This document shows, one piece after another, positions 44,755 to 53,281 of a DNA stretch of 64,000 bases; within the stretch, counting starts at the first letter, position 1, and each line of letters opens with the position of its first letter. This stretch comes from Oceanobacillus sp. J11TS1. Its GTDB lineage: Bacteria; Bacillota; Bacilli; Bacillales; Amphibacillaceae. Location: contig NZ_BORO01000009.1 of NCBI RefSeq assembly GCF_018333215.1, forward strand, positions 62,001 to 126,000, read 5' to 3'. The position numbers and the translations under genes are program-made. The notes under the pieces were generated by a model. That model made no database searches. It was not told the origin of the DNA and worked only from the letters and a program-made list of their open reading frames with translations.

Positions 44755-45567
44755 CTAATTCTTCCTTTCTTCATCGTCCCAAAGTGGGCCCATATAATTT
44801 GTTGTTACCTTTTCAAGCCATGCTTCTTCCTGTTCTGTTAAAGGGGTTGGAATCAAACGCTCTATCTCTTGAATATACGCCTCTACACGTTCTTCATTCT
44901 CTTTATCTTCCATATTAAATGAAAAAATATCTGCTATTTCTTCCAGGGAGTCCATATCCAGTGTCTCCAGGATAAGACGGTAAAAATCATCTAGCATTTG
45001 CTTTACCTCTGGATGATCTGCCGGTTTCCCGCATAGCTCTCTGACATTTTTATAAAAAGTCAGCAGTCCCTTCTCAAAGACCATCTTATCCTTTGCTGTT
45101 TGCGGAAACATTTTTTTCATGGCTTCATCTTTAATAATCCCTTTCGATAGCTCCTGCTGTTTTTTCTCATTTTGCATGCTCGCAAGTAAGCTGACCAGCA
45201 CAGCATGATCTACCTCCTTTTCGTTTTCTAAAAGATGAACCGTTCGCTGAATAGCTTCCAAGGCAATTTCGATTTGTTCCTTATCCTTGATTAACTTTGA
45301 CTCTTGTAACCTTAACGTATCAACAAAGTTTAAATCGAAGGTATTCGGCTGCATGTATTCCTTAATATCATCTAAGCTCATTCCTAAAAATTTCAAGGTC
45401 ATTATTTTATGCAATTGAATCATATCTTCTTTTTCATAGACACGATGTCCTGTAATTTTATCCCGTTTTGGCTTTAAAATTTTTTTCTCATCATAATAAT
45501 GTAACGTTCGTACAGATACACCTGTAGATTTGGCAAATTCACTGATAGAGAATGTTTCCTTTTTCAT
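44755..45567 (-). CDS. MerR family regulator of the multidrug exporter
   Basis: 270 residues. An N-terminal MerR helix-turn-helix (FSISEFAKSTGVSVRTLHYY; ITGHRVYEKEDMIQLHKIMT), a coiled-coil dimer helix (about 80-125) and a C-terminal all-helical domain of about 130 residues (FYKNVRELCGKPADHPEVKQ) resembling the TipAS-like drug-binding fold. It is therefore a MerR/TipA-type sensor of hydrophobic drugs, by inference. The exporter gene follows directly. The promoter to its right has the long 20-bp spacer and palindrome typical of MerR activation. Its start has GAGGAG 13 bases upstream, rather far, or GGAG immediately adjacent. Confidence 0.9.
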   Translation of the reverse strand: MKKETFSISEFAKSTGVSVRTLHYYDEKKILKPKRDKITGHRVYEKEDMIQLHKIMTLKFLGMSLDDIKEYMQPNTFDLNFVDTLRLQESKLIKDKEQIEIALEAIQRTVHLLENEKEVDHAVLVSLLASMQNEKKQQELSKGIIKDEAMKKMFPQTAKDKMVFEKGLLTFYKNVRELCGKPADHPEVKQMLDDFYRLILETLDMDSLEEIADIFSFNMEDKENEERVEAYIQEIERLIPTPLTEQEEAWLEKVTTNYMGPLWDDEERKN

Positions 45568-45600
45568 CTCCGCTTCAATTCTCCTCTCTTTTGTAACTTT

Positions 45601-45632
45601 ATCATATCACCTCACGTAACGTTAGGCGCAAT
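45601..45632 (-). promoter_or_regulatory. MerR-type promoter/operator with 20-bp spacer
   Basis: Read leftward: -35 TTGCGC (45632-45627), a 20-base spacer, then -10 TATGAT (45606-45601). The spacer carries CCTaACG-TTA-CGTgAGG, a perfect interrupted palindrome (45610-45626 on +: CCTCACGTAACGTTAGG). An over-long spacer with a central palindrome is the signature of MerR activation. Confidence 0.75.
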
Positions 45633-45750
45633 AGGAAGGTTTCAATTTTGATACGTAACTAGAGTTAACATAAATGGTTATTCTGAATTGGTTGTTTCCT
45701 TTTCATTCTCCTATAAAATAAAGGTATACCACTCGAAAGGAATGGAACAG

Positions 45751-46203
45751 ATGAATAAAATTACATTACCAAGGAATCTTTCTTTTTTAAGAAGGGAAAA
45801 TAACTACTCGCAAGAAGAATTAGCCGAAAAAATTGGTGTCACCAGACAATCTATTGCTAAGTGGGAAAACGGAGAATCTTTACCAGACCTCGTCAACTGC
45901 GATGCACTTGCCACATTATTTGATGTCTCTTTGGACAATTTAATTCATTATGATCAAAAAGAAAGCGGATTTCCGATTCCCCCAAAAGGGAAGCATATGT
46001 TTAACACGGTGTCTTTAGAAAAAGATGGTTATGTGAAATTACCGAAAGAGGCGCTGAACATGGTCAATATGCAGGAAGGCGGTCAGTTTCTTGTCTTAGG
46101 CGATGAAAATCCAGAAAGCATCGGCATTGCCTTAGTTCCTGTAGAATTTTTTACAGCGATGACGAATGGAATTTTAAACACCACAAAGGATTTCAGAAAA
46201 TGA
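45751..46203 (+). CDS. Xre-family HTH regulator with AbrB-like C-terminus
   Basis: 150 residues. Residues 1-65 are a Cro/Xre helix-turn-helix (NLSFLRRENNYSQEELAEKI; GVTRQSIAKWENGESLPD). The rest (YVKLPKEALNMVNMQEGGQF) resembles the SpoVT-AbrB-type segment seen in many regulators of small ABC operons. The start is ATG 45751 after AAAGGA. Its end overlaps the ATPase gene by 4 bases, so it probably controls that operon. A promoter TTGTTT-n17-TAAAAT (45692-45720) lies upstream. Confidence 0.87.
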   Translation: MNKITLPRNLSFLRRENNYSQEELAEKIGVTRQSIAKWENGESLPDLVNCDALATLFDVSLDNLIHYDQKESGFPIPPKGKHMFNTVSLEKDGYVKLPKEALNMVNMQEGGQFLVLGDENPESIGIALVPVEFFTAMTNGILNTTKDFRK

Positions 46204-47117
46204 CTGAACATATTCTGGAAACAAAAAATATCTCTAAATCCTATAACGGGGCTCAGGCATTAGAAAACGTATCGATATCTTTAAATCGAGGTAAAGTTTA
46301 TGGTTTGATTGGTCAGAATGGTGCCGGCAAGACAACATTTATGCGTATTATTGCTGGATTAACCTTTCCAACAGATGGAGAGTTATATTTATTCAATAAT
46401 TCGAGTCAAAAAGGTTTACTGGGTGGCCGTAAGCGGATGGGCAGTATGATTGAAAATCCGAGTATTCTCGGCAATATGAGCGCTCGCAACAACCTTCTTG
46501 TGCATAAAACGATGAAGGGGATTAAAGAGGATAATGCAGAAGAAAAAGTACTCGACATGGTTGGATTAAGTCATACTGGGAAGAAAAAAGCAAAAGATTT
46601 TTCTTTAGGAATGCGGCAACGTCTAGGTATAGCCATCACATTATTAGGTAATCCCGAAATATTGATGTTAGATGAACCCATTAACGGCTTAGATCCCAGT
46701 GGAATTGCTGAAATCAGAAAATTAATCAAGGAATTAGCAAGTAAATATCAAATGACGATTCTATTATCCAGCCACCACTTAACAGAGCTTCATCAGACAG
46801 CTGATGAATTTATAATTTTAAATGATGGAAAAATCCTTAAAAATCTTCCGCACGCTGAATTAGAGGATCAAATCGATAAGCATCTTATTCTCAACTGCAG
46901 CGAGCCAGAAAAGCTGGAAAAAGTTTTAAGGGAATCACTTCATACGGATAACTTTATAATACAGCCCGATAAAAGCGTTAAATTATATGATTTCATCGAT
47001 AAAAAAGAGGAATTATCAAAAGCCTTAATGAAGCATGATATTGTCATTACAACGCTCGCAACACAGGAGCAAACATTGGAAAGCTATTACCTTCAACTGA
47101 TTGGAGGTGTTCAATGA
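46200..47117 (+). CDS. ABC transporter ATP-binding protein, BcrA/lantibiotic-immunity type
   Basis: 305 residues. Walker A is GQNGAGKTTFMRII, the signature is FSLGMRQRLGIAITLLG and Walker B is ILMLDEPINGLDPSG. The LGMRQRLG signature is that of BcrA/NatA/SpaF-like ATPases that work with ABC-2 permeases in peptide-antibiotic or ion efflux. It is coupled by 4-base overlaps to the Xre regulator before it and the permease after it. Substrate unknown; peptide-antibiotic self-protection is one plausible role. Confidence 0.92.
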   Translation: MTEHILETKNISKSYNGAQALENVSISLNRGKVYGLIGQNGAGKTTFMRIIAGLTFPTDGELYLFNNSSQKGLLGGRKRMGSMIENPSILGNMSARNNLLVHKTMKGIKEDNAEEKVLDMVGLSHTGKKKAKDFSLGMRQRLGIAITLLGNPEILMLDEPINGLDPSGIAEIRKLIKELASKYQMTILLSSHHLTELHQTADEFIILNDGKILKNLPHAELEDQIDKHLILNCSEPEKLEKVLRESLHTDNFIIQPDKSVKLYDFIDKKEELSKALMKHDIVITTLATQEQTLESYYLQLIGGVQ

Positions 47118-47902
47118 TGCAACTATTAAAAGCCGATCTCATCAAGTTAAGTAGATCTATTACACCATGGATTGTGTTTATTTTAGCTTCTCTAAGTGCT
47201 GTTATATTTGCGTCCAGCTCTCATTTTGTTGCTACAGGCAATTTAAATTTCGAGACTGCAGCCAGCTCCTTATCCCTGTTTTCCGAAACACAAATGATCG
47301 CATTATTAGGAAGTATTACTGTTGGTATTTTCCTCACGAAAGATTTCGAAAATAAAATCATTGAAAATGCTATATCTGGCGGACATAGCCGTAATTCTAT
47401 TGTGATAAATAAAATCATTATCTTTATCATTTTAACTGCTTCATTATATTTTCCTTATGTAATTATCACTATCATTTTTGCTTTCCAAGATACGACATTC
47501 AGCAGCTTTATCCCTACTCCTACGCTAAATATATTAGCAGAAGCAGCACAGCAAGAAGTTACCGCTGAATTAATTGGTAAAATTTTATTAACCAGCGGCC
47601 TGTCATTAATTATTTTTATCAGTCAGCTAATGATCAGCATTTTCTATATGTTTTTATTCAAGAAAGCAGTTTTTGTCATTGCTGCTACGTATATGACTAG
47701 CTTAATCCTTGGCCCCATCGCAAGCTTGAACGAATCTATTCACTCTGTAATGGCTTATACGCCTTATGGCATCGATTTATCACACTTAACGCTGGAAATG
47801 AGCGGTGAATTTATAGCAAAAAGTTTGATTATCAGTTTCATATTTATCTTTGTTCTATATCTGGGCACTTACTTTCTGTTTAGGAGAGCTGAGGTAAAAT
47901 AA
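47114..47902 (+). CDS. ABC-2 type permease
   Basis: 262 residues with six membrane helices, beginning MMQLLKADLIKLSRSITPWI and carrying FLTKDFENKIIENAISGGHSR, a conserved loop of ABC-2 permeases in BcrB-like and lantibiotic-immunity transporters. It is the third gene of the Xre-ATPase-permease operon. Either of its first two ATG codons could be used. About 110 bases later an imperfect hairpin may end the transcript. Confidence 0.85.
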   Translation: MMQLLKADLIKLSRSITPWIVFILASLSAVIFASSSHFVATGNLNFETAASSLSLFSETQMIALLGSITVGIFLTKDFENKIIENAISGGHSRNSIVINKIIIFIILTASLYFPYVIITIIFAFQDTTFSSFIPTPTLNILAEAAQQEVTAELIGKILLTSGLSLIIFISQLMISIFYMFLFKKAVFVIAATYMTSLILGPIASLNESIHSVMAYTPYGIDLSHLTLEMSGEFIAKSLIISFIFIFVLYLGTYFLFRRAEVK

Positions 47903-48010
47903 GTTTATCTGATGAAAGTAATTTTGGCTAGAGAAGGCAGCTTTCTAATCATAGAGAGTTGCTCTAAATATTCGATATAAACAGGTTAAATTAAATGGTT
48001 TGCCCTATGT

Positions 48011-48055
48011 AAAGCCCCTCCCAAAAACTTAACTTTGGCGAGAGGGCTTCTTTCT
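48011..48055 (+). terminator. probable terminator of the Xre-ABC operon
   Basis: AAGCCCCTC pairs imperfectly with GAGAGGGCTT over a 19-base loop, then CTTTCTTCTC. Elsewhere in the 47903-48351 gap I see only the hairpin at 48297 and AT-rich sequence. Confidence 0.6.
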
Positions 48056-48296
48056 TCTCAATGATTACTTATATTCCATAGATAATAAATATAAGTAAAT
48101 TGCTGAGCCCAAGAATTCCTTATTACCATCGTCAAATAGCAATTCATTTAAGGCTAAAGCAATAAAATAACAATTTTATCTATCTATAAAATTAGTAATT
48201 GAGGTTTGGGCATAGGAAACTTTTTACTCCCTCACAAAATCCTATTATCTGAATAAACCCGTCTATAAGAGAATAATAATAAATAAATCTAATCGG

Positions 48297-48327
48297 AAGC
48301 TAACAACTGCATCATTGTTAGCTTCTT
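48297..48327 (+). other. leader hairpin before the SLC13 transporter gene
   Basis: AAGCTAACAA pairs perfectly with TTGTTAGCTT around 8 bases, then CTTG without a T-run. It ends about 15 bases before the AAAGGAGGG ribosome site. It could be a weak terminator or a 5' UTR stabiliser. Confidence 0.5.
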
Positions 48328-48351
48328 GCAGTATTACAAAGGAGGGAAACA

Positions 48352-50010
48352 ATGATAACTGCTACTTGGGATTTGCTTTGGGAGAAACACGATCAGGTGA
48401 AAGAGATGTTCCGGTTTTTTATTAAGCCAGGAGAGGCGATTGCACAGAAAAAGTTGAACAAGCCCGATGACGGAGCTGGAGGGCGCGGCAATGGAAATGA
48501 AAATAAGGAGAAAGAAAAACGTTCTTATACCCCTGTCCAGCTTATTGGTCTTATAGCTGGTCCGCTATTATTTTTAATTACTTTACTGTTCATATCTCCT
48601 GAAGGTTTGTCGAGCGAGGGGCAAGCAGTTTTAGCAAGTACCATTTGGATTGCAGTTTGGTGGATGACAGAAGCTATACCAATTCCTGCCACAGCACTGC
48701 TGCCTATTATTCTATTTCCCTTAACAAATGGCTTAGACATTGGAGCAACCACTTCCGCATATGGGAGTGACACCATCTTCCTATTTATGGGAGGTTTTAT
48801 CCTTGCTTTGGCGATGGAAAAATGGAATTTACACAGGAGAATTGCCATTAACATTATCTCCGTAATGGGAACAAATATGGACCGTATTGTCCTTGGGTTT
48901 ATGGTTGCGACGGGCTTCCTTTCTATGTGGATATCAAATTCCGCCACAGCAATGATGATGGTTCCGATTGGATTGGCTATTATTTACCAAGTATCTGATA
49001 CACTAAAAGAAGAATCTGGTATGGAGCAGCCAAAAGAGAATTTTGCATTTGTGAAATCGTTAATGCTAGGTATTGCTTACGCTGCTTCTCTTGGAGGAAT
49101 GGCTACATTGATTGGCACGCCGCCTAACGCCATTTTAGCTGGTACTGTTAAGGAGTTATATGGCGTCGAGATATCTTTTGCATCCTGGATGATGTTCGGT
49201 GTTCCATTTGCATGGATATTTATTCTGGCAACCTGGATCTACTTAACAAAAGTCGCATTTCCATTAAAAATGAAAACACTCCCCGGCGGCAGAAAGATTT
49301 TAGATCAAGAGAAAAGAAAACTTGGAAGGGCATCTTATGAAGAAAAAGCAGTATTTATCATTTTTATTTTAACTGCATTCGCATGGATTTCACGTACATT
49401 CGTTCTGAATAAACTAAACCCAAACATTGACGATGCCATTATCGCTATAGCAGCGGCTCTGATTCTATTTTTAATCCCTGCCAAAAATAGAAAAGGAGAT
49501 TATTTAATTGATTGGAATAGTACTGTCAAACTTCCTTGGGGAATTCTGCTTCTGTTTGGAGGGGGACTTGCCATCGCAGCTGGGTTTACCTCTTCAGGAT
49601 TATCTGAATGGATCGGCACACAGTTAACCGCGCTGCAAGGAGTTCACCTATTGATTATTATCCTGGCTGTCGCTGCACTGGTTATTTTCTTAACCGAGAT
49701 TACATCTAATACCGCAACAGCTACAATGATGTATCCAATTCTAGCAGCACTCGCACTTGCGATAAATGTGCATCCATTTGTATTAATGATTGCTGGAGGG
49801 CTGGCTGCATCGTGTGCATTTATGCTTCCGGTAGCAACTCCGCCTAACGCTGTTGTTTTTGGATCTGGTTATCTGCGAATTCCGGATATGGCTAAGGCCG
49901 GATTTGTTTTAAATCTTATTGGTATTGTTCTAGTTACTTTAACTGTTTATTTATTGGTCCCTTTATTCCTAGGCATTGACTTAGGAACGTATCCAGAGAG
50001 CTTTAAATGA
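48352..50010 (+). CDS. SLC13/DASS family sodium:anion symporter
   Basis: 552 residues. A hydrophilic N-terminal extension of about 60 residues (GGRGNGNENKEKEKRS) precedes 11 or so membrane helices. The two SNT-type motifs, SNSATAMMM and SNTATATMM, and the paired GTPPNAILAG and ATPPNAVVFGSG segments are those of the divalent anion:Na+ symporters (SdcS/VcINDY). These carry succinate, malate, fumarate or, in some branches, sulfate or phosphate. Dicarboxylates are most likely. AAAGGAGG precedes the ATG. Single gene with a terminator after it. Confidence 0.92.
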   Translation: MITATWDLLWEKHDQVKEMFRFFIKPGEAIAQKKLNKPDDGAGGRGNGNENKEKEKRSYTPVQLIGLIAGPLLFLITLLFISPEGLSSEGQAVLASTIWIAVWWMTEAIPIPATALLPIILFPLTNGLDIGATTSAYGSDTIFLFMGGFILALAMEKWNLHRRIAINIISVMGTNMDRIVLGFMVATGFLSMWISNSATAMMMVPIGLAIIYQVSDTLKEESGMEQPKENFAFVKSLMLGIAYAASLGGMATLIGTPPNAILAGTVKELYGVEISFASWMMFGVPFAWIFILATWIYLTKVAFPLKMKTLPGGRKILDQEKRKLGRASYEEKAVFIIFILTAFAWISRTFVLNKLNPNIDDAIIAIAAALILFLIPAKNRKGDYLIDWNSTVKLPWGILLLFGGGLAIAAGFTSSGLSEWIGTQLTALQGVHLLIIILAVAALVIFLTEITSNTATATMMYPILAALALAINVHPFVLMIAGGLAASCAFMLPVATPPNAVVFGSGYLRIPDMAKAGFVLNLIGIVLVTLTVYLLVPLFLGIDLGTYPESFK

Positions 50011-50064
50011 ATAAAAGGAATGAACTTTTATCAATATATTAGCTCCATCTTATTATAATTCTAA

Positions 50065-50110
50065 CAAAAGAAAGCACCGAACAATTACTCGTTTGGAGCT
50101 TTCTTTTTTG
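50065..50110. terminator. terminator after the SLC13 gene
   Basis: AAAAGAAAGC-CC-AAC pairs with GTTTGGAGCTTTCTTTT with small mismatches; A-rich before, T-rich after. Confidence 0.8.
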
Positions 50111-50124
50111 TATAATGAATTTTC

Positions 50125-50149
50125 GAGCGGTAAAAAAGAAAGAAGAACG
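50125..50149. repeat. remnant of a phased GAGCG array
   Basis: GAGCG at 50125 and GAACG at 50145, 20 bp apart, both followed by G, in the gap between two convergent genes. It may be the start or decayed end of an array like A-C, but two units could also be chance. Confidence 0.35.
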
Positions 50150-50221
50150 GCAAAAAGATAAGCAAATGTGAATTATTCTAATCAAGACTTCTAAAACGAA
50201 TTTTAGCTCTTTAAATACTCT

Positions 50222-51433
50222 CTATTCATTAGAACCTGCAGACGATTTTACTATCCCTTTTTGTACCAGTCTCACAAATAGCAGATACCCCACCGGCAGT
50301 ATCCCAGCTGTCCATACAATCGCATTCCATCCTGCCATATTCCAAATTGGTCCAACTGCCGTACTTCCAAACGTAACGCCAATATAATAGGATACTAAAT
50401 ACAGACTAGACGCGCTTCCCTTATGATGTGTTGCCTGCTCAGTTACAAAAGTCGCTGTTAAAGAATGTGCTGTAAAAAAGCCTAGACAAATAACGCATAA
50501 ACCAATAACAATCCATGGTAAAGAAAGGAATATTGTCATCATAACTCCAGCAGATAAAATAATAATTCCAGCTATACGGACAGTGTTTAGCCCTAGAGAA
50601 CCCGCCAGCCATCCGGCAAGTGGAGCTCCAATTACTCCAAATCCATAAGCGAAAAATGTATAGGAAATCGCTTTAGCTGAAAGAAAAAAAGGTTCTCCTT
50701 CCAGATGAAACGGCAAATAGGTCCAAATGGATGTAAAGGAAAGCTGCAATATAATTCCCACACCAAAAATCAAAAGCATCGATGGGTCTTTCAGGTGAAA
50801 GGCCATCCCCTCAATATCTTTCCGAAATGGGAGATGACTCGCTTCAAAAAAGCGGGATTTCGGTAAAAATACCAGCACAGCTACGATAATCAACACACCG
50901 ATTCCTGCAAAAATATAAAATATCGTCTGCCATGCATAATCTTCTGCTAAATAACCGGCTAAAACTCTTCCAACCATACCGCCAAAAGCATTACTTGCTA
51001 TGTATAAAGCAGTTGCAATTCCCACGCTTGAGCGATCAACTTCCTCATTTAAATAGGCGAGTGATGCTGCGGGCAAACCAGCCAATGCAAATCCCTGTAT
51101 ACATCGCAACAAGACAATGGCGTAAAAGGAGTCCAGCATCGGAATTAAGAGAAACGGAATCACGGTACCGATTAATGAATATTTGATAAAAGGCACTCTG
51201 CCGATTCGATCTGAAAAAAATCCAAGCACAATTAAACCAATAATTAAACCAATAATATTTCCGGATAACGTTAATGTAGCCTCTGATACAGATATATCAA
51301 ACTCTCTTACAAATACCGGTAATAACGGCTGAACGACATAAAGACTTGCAAACACAAAAAAAGAAGCGAATGCTAAGCATAGCGTGATTTTCCAAAAATA
51401 GAAATCTGTTTTATGATACTTCTTCATTTCCAT
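50222..51433 (-). CDS. MFS transporter, YnfM/YybF-like
   Basis: 403 residues and 12 helices. Features are SLYVVQPLLPVFVREFDIS in helix 1, GFFSDRIGRVPFI as the loop 2-3 motif, GFALAGLPAASLAYL in helix 4 and HHKGSASSLYLVSYYIGVTFG in helix 10-11, all typical of the YnfM/YybF group of putative exporters. Substrate not known. GAGCG array C lies just upstream of its promoter region. Convergent with the SLC13 gene. Confidence 0.87.
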   Translation of the reverse strand: MEMKKYHKTDFYFWKITLCLAFASFFVFASLYVVQPLLPVFVREFDISVSEATLTLSGNIIGLIIGLIVLGFFSDRIGRVPFIKYSLIGTVIPFLLIPMLDSFYAIVLLRCIQGFALAGLPAASLAYLNEEVDRSSVGIATALYIASNAFGGMVGRVLAGYLAEDYAWQTIFYIFAGIGVLIIVAVLVFLPKSRFFEASHLPFRKDIEGMAFHLKDPSMLLIFGVGIILQLSFTSIWTYLPFHLEGEPFFLSAKAISYTFFAYGFGVIGAPLAGWLAGSLGLNTVRIAGIIILSAGVMMTIFLSLPWIVIGLCVICLGFFTAHSLTATFVTEQATHHKGSASSLYLVSYYIGVTFGSTAVGPIWNMAGWNAIVWTAGILPVGYLLFVRLVQKGIVKSSAGSNE

Positions 51434-51567
51434 ATCATGACACTCCCTATATTCTTAAGTATACTAGAAAAAATAAATATTTAGTATACTTTGAATAAAA
51501 TGCTTACAAAGAAACATGAAGGAAAATCTACTCAAATACCTGTTACCGATCCGTCTCAACCTAAATC

Positions 51568-51756
51568 TGCTCCATTATCATGTTAAGCGCTCCAGTCTAT
51601 TCCCTATTCGCTCTGTTTTCTCGTTATCCGCTCCATCTTATCCTAAATTCGCTCCATTATCATGTTAAGCGCTCCAGTCTATTCCCTATTCGCTCCGTTT
51701 TCTCGTTATCCGCTCCACCTCATCCTAAATCCGCTCCATTATCAAGCCAAACGCTC
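51568..51756. repeat. phased GAGCG array C (10 units)
   Basis: On the + strand CGCTC (first unit TGCTC) starts at 51568, 51588, 51609, 51629, 51650, 51670, 51691, 51711, 51732 and 51752, intervals strictly alternating 20 and 21. Here the super-unit is 82 bp (four pentamers), with copies at 51568, 51650 and, partly, 51732. GAGCG is on the - strand. The first-to-last distance, 184 bp, equals that of array A. Short reading frames across it are spurious. Confidence 0.95.
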
Positions 51757-51773
51757 CAACCCAGCCCTCCATA

Positions 51774-51802
51774 AAAAAAAGAAAGCAATAATGCTCTCTC
51801 TT
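51774..51802 (-). terminator. terminator of the prenyltransferase gene
   Basis: Read leftward, AGAGAGCA and TGCTTTCT flank a 4-base loop and are followed by eight T. It lies just past the stop at 51806. Confidence 0.8.
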
Positions 51803-51805
51803 TTC

Positions 51806-52735
51806 TTAACTAAATATCCCAAGCCATATAGCTGTCACAAAAGCAAAGATTAGCAGCTTCTTCTCATCATTTGTTACATTCTCTACATCGTCCATATTCA
51901 TTTTAATAACGAGATAGATTGCATAAACTAAAAGAACACCAGCACCAATTGCACCAGCTGGACGTGTAAAGGCTGTCCAAAGAAGTAATATACCAATCAG
52001 AATAAAATACAGTATAGCCGGTATTTTAACACCTGTTTTCCCAAAAGTATCTTCCGCCCAAACAACGGAGGTACGTTTTATCGGTTGTGCTTTCCTGTCA
52101 GCATATCTGTCTGGAATATGATGTACCATTACCCAAGCCATACACCATACTGCATTAATCAGTGCATTTTGCCAAGCCCAGATAGGAATTTGATCAAGTA
52201 AAATCCAGGGTGCTGCAATTCCGAGCATCAGCATGGTGGGAAATAAACTAAACCATTCTCCTACAAAAGGATAGTAAGCTAACTGGAATGGCTTTAATGA
52301 ATAGGATACCGCTCCCCAAATACCGACAAGCGTTAAAATCGCGAATTCCATATACCCAAGAACAGCAAATAGAATTGCAATCAGCAATAAAAGAACGCTT
52401 GCACTGATACCTAATTGGATTAACATTCGCAGAGACATCGTTCCTGTCTTCAATACCCCGCTACCGCCAGAAAGAATGCCTGGGCTATGCAGATCTGTGC
52501 CCGACTGATAATCCGCAATATCATTAAAAACATGCGTCAGCATTCCATGTATCAGCACTGCACCTAATAGTAATGTCAGTACCACTCCCATCACCGAAAA
52601 TGCTGATAAAGAATAATGTAATAAAAGCGGCTGTACGGTTGATAAGATGGTTGCTACACTAGAAAAAAATACTGCTACAAGTCTTAGCAGCATGCCAATC
52701 CCTTTCAAACTAAATGTTGGCTGTGTCGGAAACAT
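51806..52735 (-). CDS. UbiA-family prenyltransferase (MenA-like)
   Basis: 309 residues with eight to nine membrane helices. The first Asp motif is HVFNDIADYQSGTD. The second is HHIPDRYADRKAQPIKRTSV, so both metal/diphosphate-binding sites of the UbiA family are present. It joins a polyprenyl chain to an aromatic or other acceptor in the membrane. MenA (menaquinone) is one candidate, but the second motif and solitary position do not prove it. The start is ATG 52735, six bases after GGGGG; an ATG at 52741 touches that site. Confidence 0.82.
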   Translation of the reverse strand: MFPTQPTFSLKGIGMLLRLVAVFFSSVATILSTVQPLLLHYSLSAFSVMGVVLTLLLGAVLIHGMLTHVFNDIADYQSGTDLHSPGILSGGSGVLKTGTMSLRMLIQLGISASVLLLLIAILFAVLGYMEFAILTLVGIWGAVSYSLKPFQLAYYPFVGEWFSLFPTMLMLGIAAPWILLDQIPIWAWQNALINAVWCMAWVMVHHIPDRYADRKAQPIKRTSVVWAEDTFGKTGVKIPAILYFILIGILLLWTAFTRPAGAIGAGVLLVYAIYLVIKMNMDDVENVTNDEKKLLIFAFVTAIWLGIFS

Positions 52736-52825
52736 GATCATCCCCCTTTTTCAATGACTTCATATTGAATTCCGTTCTGGCATTAGTATAGCTACTTTCT
52801 CAAAATCTTTGACACGAGCTAATCA

Positions 52826-53281
52826 TTATTCTGCCGGGTTGCTGTCCAATACCACATTCAAACGAATACGATGTTCAAGCAGCGCCTTCATTGCACAGAG
52901 CACCATTGTGTACCCTCCCATTGAACCAATAGCTTGGCTGACAATCGCATCGCCTTCTCCAGTGAATCCGGAGTTAATAACTGTAACAACGGTTCCGACG
53001 CCTTCCTTAGCAGTAAAAATCCATTTGTCTTCTGTACCATCTGGCCATTCAATCAGAATCGCTTCATTTTCTTGTAATTCTTTTACATAGAGCGTATCCG
53101 AAACACCAAACATCTCCCATTCCCACTTAATATGCTTTCCCTGTTCCAATCTGCCGCTGCTTTTTGTAAACCAGAATTTTGTAGTGATTTCTGGATTAAC
53201 CAGTGCTTCAAAAACCTCTTGGACAGGTTTTCTAATCAACATTTCCGCTTTCACTTCAGGTACTTTATTTAACGTAATCAT
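52826..53281 (-). CDS. SRPBCC (AHSA1-like) protein
   Basis: 151 residues of the SRPBCC superfamily: AEMLIRKPVQEVFEALVNPE, then TKFWFTKSSGRLEQGK and WEWEMFGVSDTLYV, a strand-rich middle and a C-terminal helix (MGGYTMVLCAMKALLEH). Often called activator of Hsp90 ATPase homologue domain, but in bacteria the ligand is usually unknown. The start is ATG 53281, eight bases after AAGGAG; the frame is open to 53302 without support. Single gene. The gap to its right (53303-53648) holds only a terminator-like hairpin. Confidence 0.85.
   Translation of the reverse strand: MITLNKVPEVKAEMLIRKPVQEVFEALVNPEITTKFWFTKSSGRLEQGKHIKWEWEMFGVSDTLYVKELQENEAILIEWPDGTEDKWIFTAKEGVGTVVTVINSGFTGEGDAIVSQAIGSMGGYTMVLCAMKALLEHRIRLNVVLDSNPAE

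Noticed and set aside
51580-51853. Two overlapping rightward ORFs with the same start of protein (MLSAPVYSLFA...)
   Set aside because: They are translations of successive 82-bp super-units of array C, without ribosome sites.
51806-52735. Firm menA assignment
   Set aside because: The UbiA fold and both Asp motifs are clear, but the acceptor cannot be judged and no men genes are adjacent.
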